A stretch of DNA of 64,000 bases. Origin: Eremomyces bilateralis CBS 781.70 (Eukaryota; Ascomycota; Dothideomycetes; Eremomycetales; Eremomycetaceae). The notes beneath the pieces are model-generated. The model saw only the letters and a program-made list of their open reading frames with translations, had not been told where the DNA came from and did not search any database. The DNA lies in assembly GCF_010015585.1 (NCBI RefSeq), contig NW_022985091.1:76138-140137 (forward strand), in the 5' to 3' direction. Below, piece by piece: positions 10,970 to 22,154 of the stretch (within the stretch, counting starts at the first letter, position 1; each line of letters begins with the position of its first letter). The position numbers and the translations under genes are program-made.

Positions 10970-13969
10970 GATTGCGGTTTTCGAGAGGCGACCGAGTGAA
11001 TGTTTGATGCCGTCGTTGTCGTTGTCGTTCGTTTTGTCCAGAAGCGGATGCCAGGGCTAACGTGTTGAGAAACAACTCAAACCAGAACCAAACGACGGCT
11101 TGTGTAGACTCGTCACAGGAGGTTCCAAGGCGAAAGTTACGTCGCAAAAATTGTCAAGACAATATTGCAATGTTAAGCGATTCAAACCGTGGTGGTATAG
11201 AAGGAGTTGAAGTGAGGGTGAGGAGAAGGATGGAGATTGTGTAGGCAGGGTGGAAGTGAATGGGGAATGCGACGATGGGTGAGGAGGTACTGAAGTGCCA
11301 ACTGGATGAGAGCAGGACCGACAAGTGAACAAGACGAGCAAAAAGTCGTCTGAAGTGTTAGAACGTTAAGAAAAAGAAACCAATCCCTTTCAAAGTGAAA
11401 TTTGGTGAAGAGAGAATATCTCGGAGTTGTGCTTTGGTGTTTGTTGATGATCATAAAGGTGGATGATTTGCAAGATGGGAAGGGGCGAGGGAAGGGTTCA
11501 GGATATTTGGGGAGGGCAGGAGCGACAAGATGTACGATCGAAATAGCAGGTGCGATGTGATTGGCAGATTCAGGTGACACACACCCTCTTGTCTCTCTCT
11601 CTTTCACTCTTTCACCCCCAAATGACGACGCCTCCTATTCAAATCACCCTCCAATATCCGTATTATTCAGTTATTCCCTCATTGACGGTAATACTGTACA
11701 TCAATGTAATCACATCAATGTAATCGGTACTCCCGAATCCCGATTTCCGGCGCATAGAACAGAGCACACCACCTGCTGTCTGCTGTCATCTGTCCTGGCC
11801 CCCGGGTCATCTGGAGCTGGACACTGCCAAGTGGGCTGCCCGCCCACTTTCCAACTCGTCACCTCCACAGCTCCACCACCCACACCTTGACATGATGGTC
11901 GTTCATTCGTCCATCACCCCCATCACCTCAGCACCGAGCATCGAAGTCTCCAGAATTTCCGGTGGAATGTGGAGGGCTAAGTGCGGGTATCCCAATCTAT
12001 CCGATTGCCCGTCCTTTGCCTCTGATCTCTGGATTCTGGAAGAGTGGAAGTGCAGATTGGGCGCATCCTCCCACTTCCCCATCATTGTCTATTCCCTCGC
12101 AATTCGCATGCCGTTCGGCCACGTTGCCAGTCATTGGTCGTCGTTCCTCCCGATAGGCGATAAGCCTGAAGATGGGTTTAACCTTTTCTGGCTCGCGACC
12201 TTTTGGATACCCGGAAATCGATCCCCGCAGATGGGGTTGGCGCTGAAATCTGAATACTAATGCGTCGATCTCATGAGCCTATCACGACTTGACTCCTGCT
12301 CACCTTCACATTTCGCGGGCAGGAGCTGGACTTTCTATTGCGGAGTACGGTCGGAGTCTCTGACGTCTATCGGCGCCCATGACAAACAGGCTTTAGTGCC
12401 CCGTGTCGCTGACACATCAACTTGACCTGACCTCCCCTCGCTTACCGTCATAATTCCTATGTTAATTAGTGTGTATCGATTGAAGAGCACACACTAATTT
12501 CCCTTGCATTAAATTGCCTCATGTATCGTGGATTTGATATCTGATACCAGGCGCCTTTGGGCCGAATGTCGGCCGATATCTTTAGAACTATCATGAGATC
12601 CCCCATGCTGCCAGCCACTTGCAGTCGCCAGTCCGAGATCTTCCTCGTTATCCAGTATCAACCCACCCATGGCATCGGAGCAGCCGTGCCTGAACCGTGC
12701 CGGCGGAGAAACGTGCCACTTTTGCCCATTTTCAACGGCTGTTCCGCCCCTCGCCTTCTTCCCCCTCTTCCACATCATCTGGATCGTGTACCGTGGATGG
12801 TCCCCCCGATCGCGTCGCGTACGATCGTTCCCGAGATCGGAGTGCCTTGTAGCCAATCCATCCTCGCACTCATGTCGCTCTGAACGTCTCGTCTCTTCCA
12901 TCGGTTCCAATTCGACGATAGCGACCCCATTCTCCAATTCCCTTCCATCCATCAACTGAGCGGAAAATACCGAGTAGGAAGAAGCAGTCCACCTCAGGTG
13001 ATTAGGAAGCGTCGCCATCCTGCCATGCTCGGGTCCAACCAGGAATTGATGGTAAACCATCTCGCCACCTCGTCACCTCCAGTAACCACCCGTGCGGAAA
13101 CGCGCATAATACAATACAATTGGTACAAACCATCCCTCATCCTTCCCCGCTCTCCCATCGTGCAGCGTTCCGTGCGTGTGTCCGGATGACCTCGAACCCC
13201 GCCCACTCGGTTGCAAATGAGCCAGGCCAAGTTCACCTCCTCACTTGCATGCGGTCTGGGCCATCGCTTCACAATGGCATTATCACTTACCTCAGTGATG
13301 GAACCTGCGGATTCGAACGAAACGCCACGGAGCTTGGCGACGGGGGAATCGGGATTTCCCACATGGGCCATGCATACCGTACCTCCATAATCTTTGATAT
13401 GAACTCCACGCTCCAGACTTTTAGATATACGATTCCCTGACATGGAGTGCCGGAATTCTGATGAACGGTAGGTGGTCCACATGCGTCTACGGTTGAATGG
13501 ACTCCGAGTACCTGGCGTTAGTACCCATTTGCCTATGCTGATTCGAGGTACACGGTCTGGAAAAGGAACCCCCCCCCCCTTTCCACACTCGTAGAAATGG
13601 CTCATGTCACAGGTCAGATGGGTGAAACGTAAGGAATGGTTGATTGGATACGTTCCTAGGCCGCCGTTCGGTCAGGTTGTGAGAAAGCAATGATGTTGGC
13701 TCTGACAGAAAGGGCACGCCATCGATCATGAATTGTGAGACGAGCCCATCAACCGGGCTTGCGAGAGCTTGATAAAGTCCAAAAGGTATATTTTGCTTCG
13801 AGGATTCTACTGCTCCACCCCGTTAATCCATACGCGGCGCATGCCGACCAAAATAAAGCTTTTTGCGGTGTACCATGACCTGCTAAATCGCTAATGGATA
13901 ACCTATTTCCCGTCGTACATGCCATCGCATACTCGACCTCCCATCCTCGCGGGCGAGGAAACAAGCCCC
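10970..13969. other. 3-kb gene-poor region upstream of stb3
   Basis: No gene with recognisable domains. T/C-rich tracts near 11580-11640, a hairpin at 12464-12499, and a run of 11 C at about 13569-13579. Two minus-strand ATG-initiated frames (13605-12994, 203 codons; 13060-12509, 183 codons) overlap in different frames and match nothing I know. The region may hold a long 5' leader or remote promoter elements for stb3. Confidence 0.45.
12464..12499. repeat. Perfect 11-bp inverted repeat with 14-nt loop
   Basis: AATTAGTGTGT at 12464-12474 is matched by its reverse complement ACACACTAATT at 12489-12499. It could form a hairpin or be a dyad binding site. It lies about 1.5 kb from the nearest coding sequence. 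Confidence 0.7.
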
Positions 13970-16493
13970 CTAAAACAGCCCTAGGATATCTTCCGATGTC
14001 TTCTTCTGCGCCGACGATGATGCCGGAGGCGGCGACGTCGTCGGCTGCCCACCGCTCAGATCCAGCCCCCCGAACCCATTCATTAAATCACCCGTTCCCG
14101 CGGCCGGTGCCGACGTGGGTGCTGCCCCTCCCGTCCCGTTGCCGAACAACCCCATCAAGTCGTCCATCGCATTCTGCGGCGCCGTGGACGGTGCGCCGGA
14201 AGGTGACCCCACCCGCTGCGGCGTGCCGGCCAGGCCTTCCAGCCCAGAGGAGCCGGTGTGCGGTTCTTTCTGCAGCGAGGCCGGGGCGGCGCCGTCGAAG
14301 TCGATGTCAAGGAGGTTTTCGGCGTTGGTCTGGGGTAGTTGGCCGCCGGTGACGGAGGCGACCGCGGCTGCGGCGATGGGGTTTTCGCGTTCGAGTTGCT
14401 GTTGTTCCCTGTCGTCCTGTTAGCATTGCTTATGTTAAAATGGATGGACAAATCGTACTCGATAGCGGCCTTCTGCATGGCTTCGGCCCCGAAACGGCCT
14501 TGGCCAAGAAACGCGGATGGAGGCTTATGGTAGACGGATGCGAGGGTTGAGAGTTCGGTGAGAAGTTGCTCGAGTAACGGTTGTGGTAACGATTGGATGG
14601 TCGAAGGGATGGGTGGCCGTTCGGACAGGACGACGTTCTTTGCGATTTCCGGATCGCTCGATAGCAATCTCCAGTATACGTAAGCTCGATCGCGAATGTC
14701 AGGATTGTCGTTCTCGGCGGTTGCTCGCTGGAGAACTTTCTGGACCAGTCCTTGGCTTTGGTCCGGCTTCTTCAAAAACAGTTTGACAACCGCCGTTAAT
14801 ATTTGAAGTTGTGTCTGGCAATGTTAGGAAAATCGTTCCGAGGATATGGAAGAGCGTTACCTGAGGAAACTCCTCGCCGAAACCGTCCACGAAGTTGGAC
14901 AATATGTCGCCTGCATTATTGATTTTCTCAGCATACTCTCCGATGATCCAGATCAATGAGCTCCTCGCGTTCGGTTCGTCCAAGTCATCGATGTGCTGAC
15001 ACAGCGTTGGGATGATGCCTTCGTATCCAGGATACTTTCTGAATATATCCTTGATGACCACGATGGCTTCTTGAACCACATAGCCGACTTTCATAGCGAT
15101 CAGGTCCAGTAGTACGTTCACGCACTTTTCTGTCGCGCTGGCGATCTTGATGGCAACCTGACCGATGGCCTTGACGGCCCTTCGACAGAAATCCATGTCG
15201 ACTTCCATGGCATATTCCTTCAATTCGGCAAGCAGCTGCTCCACGTTTTTGTCGTTCGCGATTCGAACCATGATCTCGAGCTTCTCCAACTTGAGGTATG
15301 GCGGGTCATTGTATTTGCAGAAAAAGACACGCATCTCTTTGCTGAGGATGCCAGGTTGGCTTTGGAGGAGGAGATCGATGTTGCGTAGAGCAACATATTG
15401 AACCTCGGGTTCCGACGATACCAGGGTAACTGCGATTCGTTAGACCGTGGGGGGAAGAAACGCATATTCTCGCTCACCTAATGGCGGGGCCATCTTCTTC
15501 AAGTACGACCGTGCAGCCTCTTGACCGATGTATCGCATGTGCAGGAAGACCACCTTCACGGCCGAGAGCACCACGCTCGGATTCGCATGCTGGAACTGCG
15601 GGACCACCCGTTCGCAGATGTGCTCCGCCTCCTTGACGTCCGCGGCTCGATACTCCGCCAGGCTCGACAAGATCGATATGCGGCCCCACTCGGTACACTC
15701 GTTGAGGGCCATCAGCATTTTCTTCAACGTGGCAGGCGTGATGATCAACGCTTTGGTTTCCGGCGATTGCTCGTGGATCTCGGCGAGCGCGGTGACCGAA
15801 TTGGCCACGACCATGGGGTTCGGATCGCCCACCAGATCCTGCACGGTTTCGATGAATCCGTTTTCGATGCACATGGGAGGGTTGAGGTCGAACAGTTTCG
15901 CGACACAGATCACCGCCGTCTTCCGAACGTATGGGGACTCGTCCCGTAGGGTTTTTCGGAGGGGTTCTTCCATGTAATCCACCATTTTGTCCACACGGAT
16001 GCATCCCATTGTCCGGACGGCGAGCGCTCTGACCAATGGGTTCGGATCTTCGGAGTCTTGGACGAACGTATTGACGGCGAGAATGCAGAGGTCGGGGTGA
16101 GATTTGGCGTAGTTCCTATAACGTGTCAGCCTTGACGATGGCATTTGATGTTCAACCTTACATGAGATATAGGTACACCAGCTTCTTCTGATCGAGGTCG
16201 CCGGTAGCAATGTTCTTTAGCACATCAGGAAACAGAGCAGATACGTCCTTCCCCAACGTCATTGCCATGATAGTTTTCTGAATAGCTTCCTTTCTATCTG
16301 GGATTAGACTGCCGCATGCCTCATTCTAGGAAGAAATCACAAACCTCTCGTGGGCATACTGAGATCTGCAACTCCATCAGCATGCGTCCATCCACACCGA
16401 TACTCGGCTTGCTTACACTAGGCCCGCCCTTAGTTCGAACGTTTCGCCCTTTTTGGGGACTTGAAACGCCCCTCGTATGCGATTTACAGCCAT
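13970..16493 (-). CDS. apl2: AP-1 clathrin adaptor complex beta subunit (beta-adaptin)
   Basis: Seven exons, each join checked for phase: 16493-16417, 16365-16345, 16293-16162, 16115-15478, 15429-14861, 14814-14459 and 14408-13970 (743 aa; introns 46-51 bp). The N-terminus reads [20 protein letters not shown], then [20 protein letters not shown], the canonical start of the beta-adaptin trunk. HEAT-like trunk blocks follow, including [39 protein letters not shown] and [20 protein letters not shown]. The C-terminal third is a flexible hinge with LLDIDFDG and a final EDILGLF. It has no long ear domain, as in fungal AP-1 beta. It acts with gamma, mu and sigma subunits at the trans-Golgi and endosomes. 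Exon 2 is only 21 nt. Confidence 0.95.
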
Positions 16494-17528
16494 GATGCTA
16501 ATGTTGCCCGAAGCTCACAGTACCCAACGATCGATTTCGGGAGAATAGCTTCTGTCGGTTGAACCATGCGCCGCAAAGCGGCTGGACTGTAGGGTAGATT
16601 CAGTGCGGCAAAACGTCGACAGGCGTCCAGGCGGAGGGATGGATGTCACGGGCACGTTAGCCAAGCGGATAGAGGCATATGCTAAAGTATGGACGATAGA
16701 GGAGGAGGGAAATGGATTGGAACAGGAATTCCTTCGCGGTCCAGGCTTCAAACTGGTGGAGTATCAAAGTGGATGGTGTCAACTGTCCCACTGTGTCCTG
16801 TCAAGTGTCAAGTGTTGCGAACAACGATAATGCTTGGCATAGGACAGGGATTGAGGGGAATCCTTGTATTGACTGGACGTCAACCACATCCCTAATCTCA
16901 GATCACATCCTCAGTATTTCTCAATAAATAAAGGAATCTTGCGCTGAATATCGTACATGTTTGGTACGTCGCGTACATCTTCTACAGTCTACAGCCTTGG
17001 TCCTCTTTCCCCCTCCCTGAAAACCGAAAAGCATCTCCTCATTGTCCATAATATTCCCATTCATCCCCAAGCCATCGGTTTGACCTCCTATTTTCGGATT
17101 CCCGTCTACTCATTGTTTGCTGCACTCTCCCGCCCAGCCCATCCCACAATCCTTTGATCTAAATCATCCGTCAATACTAGCCCAATGGTATGAGCCGCAA
17201 TGTCCGTCGTCTGAATGCCCTCATAACCGTGTACAGGCTCTCAATCTCCCCAATCTACGCCGATTGTTTGTGGATGCGCGGAGCGATGCGGAGGAGAGCG
17301 AATATTCGAGAAACGCTGTACGCTGACCCCACCCACCGAACATCGTCATGCTAGAAATTGCTGAATGTTGTGGAAATAGTTCTACAATCTTGTTCTCTTC
17401 ATGTCGTCCGTGGCGGTCGTCAGCATCGTCGCTCAAAGGATGACCCCGACGCGGGGGCTAGGCCGCCTGACGTGACGGGGTCGGTGGCGGGGTAAAAGAA
17501 TTAAAGAAGCCGTGCATGTCGGTCGATG
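16494..17528. other. Intergenic region, about 1 kb
   Basis: 5' flank of the AP-1 beta gene and 3' flank of the small cysteine-rich gene. A TAGCCAAGCGGATAGAGGC segment at 16658-16676 resembles a tRNA A box, but no T arm or matching acceptor stem follows. No gene found. Confidence 0.45.
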
Positions 17529-17774
17529 CTATCGTAAGTTGGACCACCTGACGGGTCGAATTGGGAATGGTCGACGGGTTCCAGACCGGCGTCTCGGCGC
17601 GTCGGGGCAGCCCGAGCAAACCCAACATTGCGACGGCCAGACCGGCATCAGGATGTCTCGGCTGAGTTCCCGAGGGCACGCCCGGCGAGTTTGATAAGCG
17701 CGTTGGCAGTATCGCACGCCTTGAGGGATGGGCGTGCAGCCACACTGGTAGCCACGGAAGATGATGTAACACAT
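17529..17774 (-). CDS. Small cysteine-rich protein of fungal MC..YxCGC type
   Basis: Single exon, 81 aa, ATG at 17774. The start MCYIIFRGYQCGCTPIP and the spaced cysteines (C2, C11, C13, C22, C33, then the cluster CWVCSGC at 50-56) give a CxC..C..C..CxxCxxC pattern. I know this layout from small ascomycete proteins of unknown function that begin with MC and an aromatic-x-CGC motif. No signal peptide is present, so it is probably intracellular, possibly metal-binding. A TATATA box lies about 90 bp upstream. An alternative frame covers 17772-17458 but lacks this cysteine pattern. Family membership is from memory of the pattern, not from a search. Confidence 0.55.
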   Translation of the reverse strand: MCYIIFRGYQCGCTPIPQGVRYCQRAYQTRRACPRELSRDILMPVWPSQCWVCSGCPDAPRRRSGTRRPFPIRPVRWSNLR

Positions 17775-18196
17775 GATGGCGCGACGAAGGGAGGGAACGG
17801 GCTTCGTGGAGGGCGGGGTTGGGAATATCGTTCTACCTTATACACCGAAGTCCGCCTGCCAGAGTATATATGCTGCACAAAGGCATCCATCGCGGCCTTT
17901 GACTCTGCGAAAGGACCGAGCAAACGATGTCTACGAACCTTCCCTCGCAACGATTGACGTCCTATCTTTATACACCGAACTGATTTCCGCATGTGGAACG
18001 TCGTTGACCAACAAGCGACGCCTATATTCACCGTGCCTAATCGGGCTTGATGCTCGGGCACAAACGACGTCCGTCGCAAACTTTCCTTCAGCCTTGAAAT
18101 ACCCCCCATGCAACTGCGCCTCTTGTGGTCGAATGGTTCCCTTCCGATTGCAGGCCGTCCAACAATCCACGGCACGCAACTTTCATGACACGCCGC
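17775..18196. other. Promoter region of the small cysteine-rich gene
   Basis: It holds a TATATA box at 17865-17870 and two copies of TTATACACCGAA about 128 bp apart (17839-17850 and 17967-17978). The repeated word could be a factor site; I do not recognise it. Confidence 0.4.
17865..17870 (-). promoter_or_regulatory. TATA box of the small cysteine-rich gene
   Basis: TATATA on the minus strand about 90 bp upstream of the ATG at 17774, a usual distance for an ascomycete TATA element with a short leader. Confidence 0.4.
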
Positions 18197-19312
18197 TCAA
18201 TCGGACTCTTCATCGTCGTCTTCCAGGAACGCCAAGTCTTTGAACCCTTTCGCCAACGTCCTCCCGCGCTTCTCTTTGGTCTCTTTGGTCTCGTCTTGTT
18301 CAGCCTCTTTCTTCTTGCCCCACACCTTGTTCCCCTCCGTCACCGCCTCCAGGTCGGCGGCCAACTCTCGCTGCTCCTTGATTTGCCTAGCCTTCTCAGC
18401 GGAGTACCGGCCCTCCATCCCCGCATCGCGAAGCATCTCTTTCAAATGCCCGATCTTCTCCCCTGGCGTGGCGTACGGCGCCAGCTCCCTGTGCCACAGC
18501 TTGCGGATGCCGCACTTGATGAGCCAGCCCTGCAGCCGTTTGATCTCTGACTCCTGCGACGTGGAGCCGTCGGATTTCGATTGGGCTGCTTTGGGCGCTT
18601 TGGGTTTCGTCGCTTTTGCTTTGGCCTTCGCGCCGGACTTTGCGGCCTTAGTCTTCTTCCGGGGCGGCCCATCATCGATGAGGACGGACATGTCGCTGTC
18701 GGATTCCAGGGCCGGGGCGGGCTCCGGTGAGGAATGCGAGGTGGACGCTAGCTCTTTTGGTGGGGATTCTTTCGTCTCTTCCTCATCCTTCCCTGTGTCG
18801 TCACTCTCAACATCGGAGGAGATGACGGTAGGACGACGTCTGACTTTGGACGTCACCTCACTCTTGGTCTTGGTCGACGAAGCGCCTTCATCGTCAAGCT
18901 GAACGACGAAATCAAACTCACCCACTGGCTCTTTCCGCTTCTTCCTGGGATGGTCATCGTGTTCCGATGACTTCCTTTTCTTTTTTGATGATTTTGGATC
19001 TGGCTCAACTTGATCTGGATCGGGGTTGTTCCGTTCCTGTTAGATGGTCGGCGTGAATGAGTGGCGCCTTAGTCCCGTGTCCCATGAACTTACCCATGCA
19101 GCCGTGATGACCTCTTTGCTCCGAGAATTCCAATACCGATTGCCCCTCAGAAATCCTGTGATGAGGCCTCTCTCCTTCTCGGCGGCGGTACGAATGCCAT
19201 TGACCGACACGGTGTTATCGGTGCCCTGTTCGCGGCATTGTTCGTCCACCAGTCTGATGAGCAGGTCGTCGATTTCCTTTTTCCCCTCCTCTGTTCCCGA
19301 CGGAGAACTCAT
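18197..19312 (-). CDS. Conserved lysine/acid-rich nuclear-type protein
   Basis: Two exons, 19312-19094 and 19036-18197 (57-bp intron, GTAAGT..AACAG), 352 aa. The N-terminal 70 residues form an ordered, charged domain (EIDDLLIRLVDEQ..GIRTAAEKERGLITGFL). Next come basic nuclear-localisation stretches (SSKKKRKSS, HPRKKRKEP), an acidic/Ser-rich linker and an Ala/Lys-rich tract (KSGAKAKAKATKPKAPKAA). A second ordered block, ESEIKRLQGWLIKCGIRKLW followed by GEKIGHLKEMLRDAG, precedes a coiled, charged tail. The architecture suggests a chromatin or transcription-associated protein. Related fungal proteins are often labelled transcriptional regulator, but I know of no experimental role. The structure is secure, the function unknown. 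Confidence 0.75.
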
Positions 19313-19766
19313 GCTGTCGAATTGAGAGATGTCTCTCGCGACCAGCTGGACCGGTGGTCCTGGAGGGCCAGTACAGTCGCGGGCGACGCGACGCGTGATT
19401 CCTGACCCTGAAGTTTGGTTGCAGGGATGGAATTGATGGCAAGGTTGATTGGTCAGCGACGACTAATCGTGGTTTGGAAATAATTGAAATGAGTAAGCGG
19501 ATAGCTTAATAGTTTATCAGTGACTCTGAATTTTCATTTTTTCCTAGAACCGCAGAGAGTGAATGATGGTGTGGTGAATTGACTACAACACTTGCAGGCA
19601 GGTAGCCATGGGGTTAAGAGTTAAGACAGCGTGGACAGTCAAGTGTTGCTAGTGAGTCCAGTCAATCAAATCTGGTCGTGAGTGGCGATTGATGCCTCGC
19701 TCTCGCCTTGATGCCTTACAATCTCGAGTCCCAGCCCGTGCCCACGTGCATCCAGATCCCAGATCC

Positions 19767-20011
19767 CTCCGGTGGGGACGAAATTGAGTTACGTTTCTTG
19801 GCATTCCCCCAACCACAACTCCCACGACCTTAACTAGAACACGGCGGAGAATTCACCAAAACAGACTTCTAGTAGTCACCTAGTTAGGAAAAGAGTATAC
19901 TTTTGATATTACGCTATTTTTGAGCGAATCGGGCCTCCCTATGACGGTGGTGATGGTGGTGATGGTTGGGGGAATGCCAAGAAACGTAACTCAATTTCGT
20001 CCCCCCCGGAG
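19767..20011. mobile_element. MITE-like non-autonomous DNA element with 49-bp terminal inverted repeats
   Basis: The 49-bp end 19767-19815 (starting CTCCGGTGGGGACG) is the reverse complement of 19963-20011 with a single mismatch at the seventh base. The element is flanked by GATCC on both sides (19762-19766 and 20012-20016), which fits a 5-bp target-site duplication. The 147-bp core has no open frame of note and a GGTGATGGTGGTGATGG tract near its right end. Nearly identical ends argue for recent insertion or gene conversion. The transposase family is not identifiable from these ends. A very stable hairpin of other origin is the main alternative. Confidence 0.7.
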
Positions 20012-20127
20012 GATCCTCTCATTCAGGCCACCAGGCGCCCATTCACGTTGCTCCGATGTCATCATACCTCTGCAATCACATCCCCAACTGTGATCTCAAA
20101 GCAAGAATTCGGTGCCAACAGAATCAA

Positions 20128-20162
20128 CATCGTGATCGATCATCGTGATTGAGCATCGTGAT
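20128..20162 (+). repeat. CATCGTGAT x3 with exact 13-bp period
   Basis: Copies at 20128-20136, 20141-20149 and 20154-20162, each start 13 bp from the last, about 260-290 bp upstream of the tps1 ATG. It may be a clustered factor site. Confidence 0.6.
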
Positions 20163-20419
20163 CCCTATTCCCCTATGCCCTACCCTACCGCAATGTGCAC
20201 CTTTATTTCACGTGCAGATTTCCGCCAATTATCCTAAACATTCTCATTTTTCTTCTGTCCACTGGTCATGTTCCTTCGCTTGCTACATTCCCCCACATCG
20301 CCGCATCAAGATCCATTGATCCACTTCTGCCTTCCCTCTCCCTGGTACCACCGTTTTCCTTCGAGCTTTTCCTTCCATCGAGACCACACGATCTAGCAGA
20401 CATCCTCCATTGATCAAAC

Positions 20420-22154
20420 ATGTCTTCCCCTCCCGAAGCAGACAAAAGCAAAGAGGGCCGGCTCCTTCTCGTCTCCAATCGCCTCCCCGTCACCATTAAG
20501 CGTTCGGAGGACGGGAAATATGACACCTCCATGTCAAGCGGAGGCCTAGTCAGCGGTCTGAGCGGACTATCCAAGACGACCACCTTCCAATGGTATGGAT
20601 GGCCGGGATTGGAAGTGCCGGAGAATGAAATCGGGGCCCTCTCGCAGCGGTTGAAGGAGGAGTACGGCGCCATCCCGATCATGCTCGAAGATGAACTGGC
20701 CGACCGACACTATAATGGCTTTTCAAGTGCGTAACCCCCTCTAACCCCTACATGGATGCTAATTCCACTCCAGATTCGATCCTATGGCCCCTCTTCCACT
20801 ATCATCCCGGAGAAATGACCTTCGACGAGGATGCTTGGAATGCCTATAGCGAAGCCAACCGCCTCTTCGCGAAAGCCATTGCAAAGGACGTCAATGATAA
20901 CGACCTGGTCTGGGTGCATGACTACCACCTAATGCTCTTACCAGCAATGCTGCGCGAGGAGATCGGCGACACCAAGAAGAACGTGAAAATCGGCTTCTTC
21001 TTGCATACGCCATTCCCCAGTAGCGAAATCTACCGCATCCTGCCCGTTCGAAACGAAATCCTCCTAGGCGTTCTCCATTGCGACCTGATCGGCTTTCATA
21101 CCTACGAATACGCTCGCCATTTCCTTAGCAGCTGCTCGAGAATCCTGTAAGTCGTGTCGGCGTGTCGCCCTTTGGTGAGATGGTCTAACCTAGTTGGCAG
21201 TGGGCTACCGACCACTCCAAATGGGGTGGAATTCGATGGGCGAGTGGTCACCATCGGCGCATTCCCCATCGGCATCGATCCGGAGAAGTTTGAGGAAGGC
21301 CTCAAGAAGCCCAAAGTACAAGAGCGAATCGCAACGCTGGAACGCAAATTCCAAGGCGTCAAACTCATCGTCGGCGTCGATCGCTTGGATTATATCAAAG
21401 GCGTACCACAAAAGCTCCATGCTCTCGAGGTGTTCCTGACCGAGCATCCGGAATGGATCGGCAAAGTCGTCCTTGTCCAGGTAGCGGTTCCGAGTCGGCA
21501 AGATGTCGAAGAATATCAGAACCTACGAGCCGTGGTGAACGAACTGGTTGGAAGAATCAACGGCAAATTCGGTTCGACTCCTCATAGCTTGCGTGCTACC
21601 AACACGGCTAATACGACGACAGGCACGATCGAATTCATGCCCATACATTTCATGCATAAATCCGTTTCGTTCGATGAACTCATCGCCCTGTACGCCGTTT
21701 CCGATGTCTGCCTTGTCTCTTCCACCCGCGACGGCATGAACTTGGTCTCCTACGAATACATTGCCGCCCAGCAAAATCGACATGGTGTCATGATCCTCTC
21801 GGAGTTCACCGGTGCGGCCCAGAGCCTGAATGGAAGCATCGTCGTTAACCCCTGGAACACCGAGGAGCTAGCCGATGCCATTCACGATGCTGTCACGATG
21901 AGTGACGAGCATCGGGCGGCCAATTACGAGAAGCTCGCCCGGTATATCAACAAATATACAAGGTACGAACTCCTGGCCGGTACCGCGAAGGGCGACTCAC
22001 TGACCATTGCAGCGCTTGGTGGGGCAAGCAGTTCGTATCGGAGCTCAACCGGGTTTCGACGCAAGCAGAGCAGAGGCTCAACATTCGGAAACGATCGGAG
22101 AACGCCGATTCCGATGCCAACGCCAACGAGTCCGAACATACGGCGAGTGCATGA
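20420..22154 (+). CDS. tps1: Alpha,alpha-trehalose-phosphate synthase (UDP-forming), Tps1
   Basis: Four exons: 20420-20726, 20774-21146, 21201-21962 and 22013-22154, 527 aa. It makes trehalose-6-phosphate from UDP-glucose and glucose-6-phosphate (glycosyltransferase family 20), supporting stress tolerance, spore survival and control of glycolysis. Characteristic blocks are LLLVSNRLPVTIKR, GLVSGLSGLSKTT, WPLFHYHPGEM, VWVHDYHLMLLPAMLR, IGFFLHTPFPSSEIYRILP, GLPTTPNGVEF, IVGVDRLDYIKGVPQKL, TRDGMNLVSYEYIAAQQ and SLNGSIVVNPWNTEELA. The last exon restores the expected end KYTSAWWGKQFVSELNRVST and a charged Ser/Asp tail. It has no phosphatase domain, so it is the synthase rather than Tps2. Reading through the last intron would instead give a 72-residue Arg/Ser-rich tail, which I reject. 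Confidence 0.96.

Larger units (their letters stand above)
19313..20419. other. Divergent promoter region carrying a MITE-like element
   Basis: Lies between the nuclear-type gene (leftward) and tps1 (rightward). It holds the inverted-repeat element at 19767-20011, a three-copy spaced repeat at 20128-20162 and one CCCCT word (stress-response-element core) at 20170-20174. No other gene seen. Confidence 0.6.

Noticed and set aside
16650-16790. A-box-like TAGCCAAGCGG suggesting a tRNA
   Set aside because: No GGTTCGANTCC T arm and no complementary acceptor stem at a suitable distance.
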